Shown piece after piece: positions 10,801 through 13,386 of a stretch of 13,386 nucleotides of DNA. Origin of the DNA: Candidatus Omnitrophota bacterium (GTDB lineage Bacteria > Omnitrophota > Gorgyraeia > JABMRN01); the NCBI GenBank assembly GCA_028702395.1, contig JAQVOV010000033.1, positions 1 through 13,386 on the forward strand, in the 5' to 3' direction. The notes beneath the pieces were generated by a model that was not told where the DNA came from, ran no database searches, and saw only the letters and a list, made by a program, of their open reading frames with translations. Positions within the stretch are counted from its first letter, which is position 1. Every line of letters starts with the position of its first letter. The position numbers were made by a program, and so were the translations under genes.

Positions 10801-13386
10801 AAGCTCAATATTCTCAGCATTAAGGGATAGAACATTTAATTGTCCATTTTTTGTTTTTATACTAAAAGAAGCCATAGCCTGTGGATCAGAACCAAAAAGC
10901 TCTAAAAATATCATTTGCAGTTTAAATATCTCAGCATCTTCACCTTTTTCAGTAGCTTTCAAAAACTGTTCTTGAAAATCATCAAGGGTTTTACCAGCAA
11001 TATCTCTAACAGTAACATTTTCTAAAACAACGTTTTGTGTTGTTTTTATTTTTTCTTTAATAAAATCTTTTGCAAGGACCTTTTCATATTCTTCTTTTGT
11101 TATCTGATCTTTCAATTTCTTGTCAAGTTGAGAATATTGTTTTCTTTGAATAACTGAGATCAATAACCCAACAATTGTTTGTGTTGAGTCAAAGGAATTT
11201 TTCAAAGACGTTATATTCCCATTTTTTAATTTAAATGAAATATTATACATTTTAATATTAAGAGATGGAACAAGATGCCTAAGCCTGCTTTTAACAGGTT
11301 GTTTTAAAATATATTCGTCTTGATCTAATAGTTTAAATAATTGTTTTCTAAGATCACGCATCTTTCTTTTATCATTTTCACCCTGTGCATTCGTGAAATT
11401 TTCAAGAAAATCTGATAATGGCTGTGTTTGAGTTGTTTGCTGGGAAAGGGCATTTTTTACAGGTTCAACAGCATCGATAAAAGTGAACATTACATGTTTG
11501 TCTTTTTTGTTATTCTCGATCCTACTGTCCTGTGCACGTGCATCATTCTCCAATAAAGCTTCATAAACAAGATCATAAACAGCTTTTTTTAATGCGTTAA
11601 GTTCTTCCAGGTCTTTGTCTGTTCGTGATCCATTAACAAGATACTGATCAAAAGCTTTTTGGTAAGCATCAACTGCCGTTAAAAAAGCACCCATTTTTTT
11701 ACTATTATTTGCAAATCCTTGTTCAACAAACCTTCTATCTACGCCCATATCGGAAAGATCATACAATATTGTTACATCACTTGGATCTGATTGACGTCCT
11801 ACACGACCAAGCGCTTGTAATAAATCAGCAATGGTTCTACTGCTTACTTGTGATAACAAAGCAAATCCTTCAACATAACGCGATCTTACTTTAGTTTCAA
11901 ATGCAAGGAAGATCTCTTTTTGTTCTTTGGTAGTACAAAGTGCGAACATATCATCAAAAACACCATTTACTGATCCTATTAGTTCTTCTCGCCTGGCAGT
12001 ATTATTCGGACCACGCGTAATATCATTGTCAAATGCACCAAGTATCATAAGGAGTTTCTTCTCAAGATTAGTTTCTTCTTTGATCCTTTGTTTCATTTCA
12101 TTAAAATCTGTTAATTCTTCAGCAAATTCGTTCACAAGGTTTGCACGGCTTATATCATCTGCTCTATGTTCATCAGGTAAGATTTTCAATAAGTCTTTCA
12201 TTTGTTCTTCTATATAGCCATCAGGTTTTGCTGCTAAATTCGCAAATTCCGATTGATAGTCATTTCCTCTTGCTCCAGCATCAGTAAATATGGTTATTAC
12301 ATTTTGTTGACCGGCTTTTTCAATTATTTGAGCAAGTTCAGTCTTTTCAATAGGGCCATCAACAATTTGTATGGTCATATCAATGCCTTCAAATCTTTTA
12401 TCGTTCTTAAAAATGAGCTCTAATATTCCTTTCATCTTTTGTGCATCATTTGTTGAACGCTGGTACATAAATGCCGGTAAAAAGGTCGTTTTTGTCCATG
12501 CTTCACCTGTAGCTAACGTTCCTGCTCTAGGATGCAGTCTTTGTTGTAACCAATTACGCGTATTTGCTATTAATTGGGCATCCCCATTATAAAGGATCTG
12601 TCTTGTAGTACGATTTTTCTCTTTATGAGTAGGGAACTGCACTATTGGGTTTGTATTTTTTAATATTTTCTCTATTTCATTTTGTGAAGCTATTGCAGTA
12701 CCACTGGACCCTGTAATGAACACATACTTTTCAGTTCTTGCAACACCCCCACCTATCTCTGATTTACTTTTGCTATCACCTCTAACAACAACATCTTTAC
12801 TTCCACAAACTTCTTTAAGATACAATTCCAATATAGTATGTTTACCATCACTTAATCTTCTATTTCCCAGTTTACCACTACTCTCATCATATAACTTGAT
12901 CTCATCGCCTATAACCTCATACTGAACCCCTGCAGAATAAACTTCTATCATTTCAATAGAATTTTTAATGATCTTCTTCGCTTCCTCAAAAGACATATCC
13001 GGGTTTTCTGATGAAACCTTTTGTGCGAGTTTATCAATAAGTTCTTTTCCTTTTTCAAGAATTGTTATTCTTCCTGTTGCTCGGTCAACACTATAATATG
13101 AAGTAGTTTCAACATCACCTTGATCAAGCCGTGCATCAGAGATCAGTTTTCGTCTTACTTCTACTGAGCCTCCTTCAGCTTGAGTTATATCATACGCCAG
13201 CATAACACAGGCTTTTTTAGCGTGGTATTCGGCACTATTAACATCTATAGGATCAGAAGGCGTTGCTATCCTATATTGAGTTGAAGATGCCATCATACTA
13301 GCATCAATTTCATCAGTAAGGATAAAGAACATTTTTCTTTTGTTATGAATAACTTTACCTGATTCTATTCCACCTGGTAAAGCAAG
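1..13386 (-). CDS. Internal part of a giant SecA-motor / TPR / coiled-coil protein, open at both ends
   Basis: One minus-strand frame is open across every base: all 4,462 codons were translated by eye without a stop. At about one third G+C a random frame should hit a stop roughly every 14 codons, so this is one real gene. Neither start nor stop codon is present, so the full protein exceeds 4,462 residues. Order of parts: divergent SecA DEAD motor (1-560), helical region with a basic amphipathic end (561-1045), unrecognised alpha/beta region (1046-1320), TPR block (1601-1700), membrane hairpin (1747-1793), then a long helical arm with TPR/Sel1-like repeats and two coiled coils. Composition is rich in Lys, Ile, Leu, Glu and Gln and very poor in Cys. 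Tryptophans use TGG and no recoded stop is needed. No promoter, terminator or neighbouring gene is inside the window. Function is not known; giant genes with divergent SecA domains are known mainly from Omnitrophota. Confidence 0.96.
1861..2391 (-). other. Helical region with a TPR-like unit at its end (residues 3666-3842)
   Basis: Residues 3670-3800 are helical and acidic, for example FDNEELAQLDFFFDSIVRFE (3683-3702) and EQEVEERLIVIGLINI (3725-3740), with no recognised family. The end holds a clear single TPR-like pair, GAIAKRYASEGNFEKALNAL (3811-3830), followed by DGISKLPDN. This repeat is isolated, with no sharp match directly before or after it. Confidence 0.5.
2392..2700 (-). other. TPR / Sel1-like repeats (residues 3563-3665)
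   Basis: DANSQAAYKLAQIYADTSIY (3583-3602), followed by PFKSKMSLHQRALQAIKFYE, resembles a Sel1-like repeat: A-x-x-x-L-A-x-x-Y, a variable loop, then A-x-x-x-Y-E. A TPR-like pair follows at HELLRLYVAVGELEKAADLA (3639-3658). The preceding EAKIRLLSRALLLN (3569-3582) fits the second helix of a repeat. Confidence 0.62.
2701..3516 (-). other. Helical repeat region, degenerate TPR-like (residues 3291-3562)
   Basis: A basic linker (DLKKPRKAKKNFG, 3299-3311) is followed by helix pairs of TPR-like spacing, for example TGDHYKAVDLIKQAQRKDEA (3367-3386) followed by ISEEGQLRIARIYLDS, and HKEAISLMLDLYEKRF (3427-3442). The rest has no match to a named family. It links the main TPR block to the Sel1-like segment. 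Confidence 0.45.
3517..3900 (-). other. Main TPR block (residues 3163-3290)
   Basis: This is the clearest TPR array in the protein. Successive helix pairs include VKAYLIKAEALKALGRESEA (3176-3195) followed by IFVGEKALAAAPD, NFEVMELLWTLYVNTNNLFK (3209-3228) followed by ASDIALKISEKY, KPELALKYAEEAYQLRPRWF (3245-3264), and NKAYIDQLIETGRIEQAMSI (3267-3286). Alanines at repeat positions 8 and 20, the Leu-Gly turn and the terminal Pro of each helix pair follow the 34-residue consensus. The expected role is binding a protein or peptide partner. Confidence 0.85.
3901..4737 (-). other. Helical region before the main TPR block (residues 2884-3162)
   Basis: Helical sequence without a recognised family. 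It opens with a hydrophobic stretch (IIKAILSLPAIKIVVEKALW, 2885-2904) that holds charges and a proline and so reads as buried solenoid helices rather than membrane. A basic cluster SLRHSQKRRTE (2949-2959) lies between helices. No catalytic motif is visible. Confidence 0.4.
4738..5040 (-). other. Second coiled coil (about residues 2783-2883)
   Basis: About 100 residues of heptad-like charged helix: NDLISKLENEQKQIEELENT, ADLEKEKRSLVSRIEKLLEG, a glycine-containing break near 2827-2838 (GLSEAQIGQKQG), then LEKQTAFNKKISDIDEKLKK and AQDKIQELKLKTADIEAE. No proline occurs. The break would let the chain fold back into a helical hairpin of two arms of about 40 residues. It is the longest coiled coil in the window and may act as a dimerisation element or spacer. 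Confidence 0.75.
5041..6420 (-). other. Helical region between the coiled coils (residues 2323-2782)
   Basis: Helical throughout, no family recognised. A TPR-like pair is seen at SSYMDLVQSYLDNGDHDTAE (2591-2610), followed by TLIREGLEKSNEM. A charged low-complexity linker, KETPQQKKEKETSE (2565-2578), splits the region in two. Short hydrophobic helices such as IIVLLVDIVTAQTVML (2645-2660) and ISLALALFGFV (2683-2693) are too short or too polar to be convincing membrane segments and fit the core of a helical solenoid. Confidence 0.45.
6421..6594 (-). other. First coiled coil (about residues 2265-2322)
   Basis: Continuous charged helix with hydrophobic residues at roughly 3-4 spacing and no proline: KLISNINKRKKTLNEKQKRI, then RQLKTRQGQLEAKRKDVELF and DEVEKLKAEQNEDLDEL. 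Its first half is very basic and its second half acidic, so antiparallel self-pairing or pairing with another chain is possible. Length is about 58 residues. Confidence 0.7.
6595..7056 (-). other. Helical region before the first coiled coil (residues 2111-2264)
   Basis: All-helical sequence without a recognised family, for example MCAKAEEMLSDTNRLNLENS (2165-2184) and VQIIAILKLLNSVIS (2185-2199). AFVIGFAYVLLSKKIP (2120-2135) is a short hydrophobic helix of the kind buried in an alpha-solenoid. It continues the repeat array and leads directly into the coiled coil. Confidence 0.4.
7057..7980 (-). other. Helical repeat region after the membrane hairpin (residues 1803-2110)
   Basis: TPR-like units are visible at EQRNFLLAKLALKEGNIEQA (1950-1969), followed by RTLFEKI, and at NRREIALLYLMAGQYQTAIS (2084-2103), followed by VLTPIL. 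The first part (about 1838-1880, for example LSAVLKYGTETQKKVAIETL) is helical with HEAT-like spacing. A short strand-like interruption near 1908-1935 (HFRIVSFLGVILPTTTVTV) is a third moderately hydrophobic stretch, but it is polar enough that I do not call it a membrane helix. The segment includes a charged linker at 2043-2072. Confidence 0.55.
7171..7260 (-). other. Lys/Ala/Glu/Pro-rich linker (residues 2043-2072)
   Basis: Low-complexity charged sequence (TTKPKKEAEAKAPQSVAKKR at its core, 2053-2072) between helical repeats. It is most likely disordered and separates the post-membrane helical unit from the next TPR-like repeat. Confidence 0.6.
8002..8154 (-). other. Transmembrane hairpin, probably two helices (residues 1745-1795)
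   Basis: A long uncharged run starts at MIFWSLVGFVVFSYVS (1747-1762) and continues through PAIVTLFFAGAPAWLGFFA to a single lysine at 1782, then GIVTGAIVFGLK (1783-1794). The first helix likely spans about 1747-1770. A turn at GAPAW (1772-1776) fits a second helix at about 1776-1793, though K1782 weakens it. The N-side flank is basic (KGYATSKQR, 1724-1732, and TNKK, 1739-1742), which by the positive-inside rule places that flank in the cytoplasm with the motor. This is the only clear membrane segment in the window. Confidence 0.75.
8287..8586 (-). other. First TPR block (residues 1601-1700)
   Basis: At least two TPR-like helix pairs are visible: PRVTIALARVYARNNDLDSA (1618-1637) with the following IKYANNVLRFT, and KENCYLFKTEILCQQGKYDE (1654-1673) with the following AAAAIAKIT. 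The A-L-A-x-x-Y-x-x-x-x-D-x-x-x-A and G-K-Y-D-E-A spacing is typical of the family. TPRs bind proteins rather than catalyse. This block sits immediately N-terminal to the membrane hairpin, so it would lie on the same side of the membrane as the motor. Confidence 0.72.
8587..8880 (-). other. Helical stretch before the first TPR block (residues 1503-1600)
   Basis: Charged helical sequence such as TKTRLWNELYQDRFG and VPESYKNEFAQIKQRIQGFL, with a turn at GSPKSIGDP (1519-1527). No motif or family is recognised. It reads as the capping or leading helices of the TPR array that follows. Confidence 0.4.
8881..9000 (-). other. Hydrophobic aromatic patch, possibly membrane-associated (residues 1463-1502)
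   Basis: LKAFDFVFLGIPDFMWTIIP runs into KLTAGIYQLPSLINSKVFLW. It is markedly hydrophobic and aromatic for this protein, but aspartates at 1467 and 1475 and the prolines argue against a simple membrane-spanning helix. A re-entrant or interfacial helix, or the buried core of a small globular unit, are the alternatives. Confidence 0.35.
9001..9426 (-). other. Linker region with acidic and aromatic parts (residues 1321-1462)
   Basis: A basic helix (SEIDKRQKRKAQL, 1330-1342) is followed by a Gly/Thr/Asp-rich turn (GQTGTDDTG) and an acidic segment (LEDQQISQLIKTEDISSDDI, 1363-1382). A short strand-like unit DVFINGEILKAIPIEE (1388-1403) leads to an aromatic helix QWFFKKVQNWINQGQIIKQW (1423-1442) with four tryptophans. 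No family is recognised. The tryptophan-rich helix could sit at a membrane interface next to the hydrophobic patch that follows. Confidence 0.4.
9427..10251 (-). other. Unrecognised mixed alpha/beta region (residues 1046-1320)
   Basis: Unlike the surrounding all-helical parts, this region alternates strand-like and helix-like stretches: QQVYVVRDD (1064-1072), KITGQTIEVDGRKVNMYS (1114-1131), APDFVFIGKMPIHWLPPEEG (1168-1187), GPLVVFTDG (1214-1222), TTVPILDMS (1254-1262), GDIRVFNGHVIFVQRLSSG (1269-1287) and NILVRDFGTRPDEAQ (1288-1302). That pattern suggests a compact globular domain, perhaps enzymatic or ligand-binding. Candidate conserved points by eye are H1180/W1181/P1183, D1221, H1277 and D1293, but I cannot tie them to a family. 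A von Willebrand A fold was considered because of VVFTDG and not supported. Confidence 0.5.
10252..11706 (-). other. Helical region after the motor, no family recognised (residues 561-1045)
   Basis: This part replaces the C-terminal half of SecA. Residues 563-620 form helices (AFLTAVDAYQKAFDQYL, then LEELNALKKAVYDLVYEAL) that might correspond to the SecA scaffold helix, but I see no sequence match that proves it. A Gln/Thr-rich turn (648-656) is followed by charged helices to about 830. Residues 836-880 (SIKTKNGQLNVLSLNAENI and neighbours) look like strand-turn-strand followed by a helix. Residues 963-1000 are a Ser/Lys/Thr-rich linker. The region ends in a basic amphipathic stretch described separately. 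No zinc ligands or catalytic motif are visible. Confidence 0.5.
10273..10380 (-). other. Strongly basic amphipathic segment (residues 1003-1038)
   Basis: From LRKTMAKQFGFMQRIGNK through SFVRKVFRFVARSPRA there are about ten Lys/Arg and no acidic residue, interleaved with Phe, Met, Ile and Val in a helical spacing. Such a segment could lie on an acidic membrane surface or bind nucleic acid. It follows a flexible Ser/Lys-rich linker and precedes the alpha/beta region, so it may also act as an interdomain hinge. Confidence 0.5.
11782..11820 (-). other. SecA helicase motif VI equivalent (residues 523-535)
   Basis: LQALGRVGRQSDP aligns with NQLRGRSGRQGDA of SecA. R528 and R531, the positions that contact the ATP gamma-phosphate in this superfamily, are kept together with Q532 and D534. 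The first arginine of the SecA RGR triplet is replaced by leucine. Confidence 0.88.
11872..12246 (-). other. Helical insertion between motifs V and VI of NBD2 (about residues 381-505)
   Basis: About 145 residues separate motif V from motif VI here, against roughly 65 in E. coli SecA by my recollection, so some 80 extra residues sit inside NBD2. The extra segment is charged and mostly helical (for example EEQMKDLLKILPDEHRADD and EFAEELTDFNEMKQRIKEE), with a Gly/Asn/Pro break at DITRGPNN (455-462). It may be a lineage-specific regulatory or docking element. Insert edges are approximate because the helices before motif VI are hard to align by eye. Confidence 0.65.
12256..12300 (-). other. SecA helicase motif V equivalent (residues 363-377)
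   Basis: VITIFTDAGARGNDY aligns with AVTIATNMAGRGTDI of SecA. The preceding residues ELAQIIEKAG also track the SecA sequence EAAIVAQAG, which makes the alignment secure. R373, G374 and D376 are retained. Confidence 0.88.
12763..13269 (-). other. SecA preprotein cross-linking domain (PPXD), about residues 40-208
   Basis: Two segments align by eye with E. coli SecA recalled from memory. YYSVDRATGRITILEKG (97-113) corresponds to HFSVDEKSRQVNLTERG. YEVIGDEIKLYDESSGK (156-172), followed by RRLSDGKH (176-183), corresponds to the YIVKDGEVIIVDEHTGR...GRRWSDGLH region. In SecA this domain forms the clamp that closes over the substrate polypeptide. Its survival suggests the motor still handles polypeptide rather than nucleic acid, and separates it from ordinary DEAD-box RNA helicases. 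Domain edges are set by analogy with SecA and are approximate. Confidence 0.85.
13300..13317 (-). other. DEAD box / Walker B motif (TDEIDA, residues 24-29)
   Basis: A hydrophobic strand (MFFIL) runs into T-D-E-I-D-A, matching the DEVD motif of SecA; D25 and E26 would bind magnesium-ATP and activate water. The conserved SecA stretch that follows DEVD (about ILIDEARTP) is not kept: here the next residues read SMMASSTQYRIATPSD. The catalytic pair is intact while the adjacent signature has diverged. Confidence 0.85.

Larger units (their letters stand above)
11707..12654 (-). other. Second nucleotide-binding domain (NBD2) of the SecA-like motor, residues 245-560
   Basis: The domain opens with NPIVQFPTHKEKNR (246-259), like the VVVPTNRP strand-turn of SecA, and closes with GRVGRQSDP (527-535) followed by VTILYDLSDMGVDRRF, which parallels SSRFYLSMEDALMRIF after the last SecA motif. 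In between lie VITIFTDAGARGNDY (363-377), keeping R373, G374 and D376, and SRTIADLLQALGR (516-528), parallel to SRRIDNQLRGR. R528 and R531 occupy the arginine positions of the last helicase motif. The usual TNMAGRGTD sequence has become TDAGARGND, so the loop is altered while its charged residues stay. Confidence 0.87.
11707..13386 (-). other. Divergent SecA-type DEAD motor module (residues 1-560)
   Basis: This module carries the ordered landmarks of a SecA motor: the DEAD box TDEIDA (24-29), a preprotein cross-linking domain (about 40-208), FITGSSGTA (223-231) where SecA has AGMTGTA, FPTHK (251-255) where SecA has VPTN, VITIFTDAGARGNDY (363-377) where SecA has the TNMAGRGTDI motif, and GRVGRQSDP (527-535) where SecA has GRSGRQGDA. 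Order and most spacings agree with E. coli SecA as I remember it, so homology is firm. The Walker A half of the first nucleotide-binding domain should lie just beyond the right edge. Intact DEAD box acids and the paired arginines of the last motif suggest ATPase activity is retained. The zinc-binding tail of housekeeping SecA (CPCGSG type) does not appear anywhere in the window, so this is not the housekeeping translocase. What it moves is unknown. Confidence 0.9.

Noticed and set aside
1..13386. Polyketide or non-ribosomal peptide synthetase, the common cause of giant bacterial genes.
   Set aside because: No ketosynthase, adenylation, condensation or carrier-protein motif is seen; the SecA motifs and helical repeats point elsewhere.
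1..13386. Alternative genetic code with recoded stop codons.
   Set aside because: No in-frame TAA, TAG or TGA occurs, so the standard code explains the frame without recoding.

Overview
The whole 13,386-base window is the inside of one protein-coding gene on the minus strand. Reading the reverse complement in the frame whose codons fill positions 13386-13384 down to 3-1, I translated all 4,462 codons and met no stop. The gene therefore runs off both edges: its start lies to the right of position 13386 and its stop to the left of position 1. There is no intergenic DNA, no RNA gene, no mobile element and no CRISPR array. The short open frames on the plus strand, and the few in other minus frames, are shadows. 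Residue numbers below are local: residue 1 is the codon at 13386-13384, and residue n occupies bases 13387-3n to 13389-3n.

Layout from N-terminal side (right) to C-terminal side (left). Residues 1-560 are most of a divergent SecA-type DEAD motor: DEAD box, preprotein cross-linking domain and second nucleotide-binding domain. Its Walker A part must lie just outside the window. Residues 561-1045 are mainly helical and end in a strongly basic amphipathic stretch. Residues 1046-1320 look like a mixed alpha/beta domain I cannot name. Residues 1321-1600 are a linker and helical region with an aromatic, possibly membrane-associated patch at 1463-1502. A first TPR block (1601-1700) leads to the only clear membrane segment, probably a two-helix hairpin at 1747-1793. 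The remaining about 2,670 residues are almost entirely helical: scattered TPR and Sel1-like repeats, two coiled coils (about 2265-2322 and 2783-2883) and charged linkers, which suggests a very long alpha-solenoid or rod.

Organism. The DNA is AT-rich (about one third G+C by eye) and uses the standard bacterial code. A single gene of more than 13 kb with a divergent SecA motor, membrane segments and long helical repeats matches, as I recall it, the giant-gene class described mainly from Candidatus Omnitrophota, small bacteria thought to be predatory or episymbiotic. That placement is inference; no marker gene is present. A planctomycete or other PVC-related source is possible.

How the parts could work together (inference): a cytoplasmic SecA-like ATPase tethered to the membrane by the hairpin, with a long TPR/coiled-coil arm for binding partners. 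Since the hairpin probably has an even number of passes, the arm would be on the same side as the motor unless other membrane segments lie outside the window.
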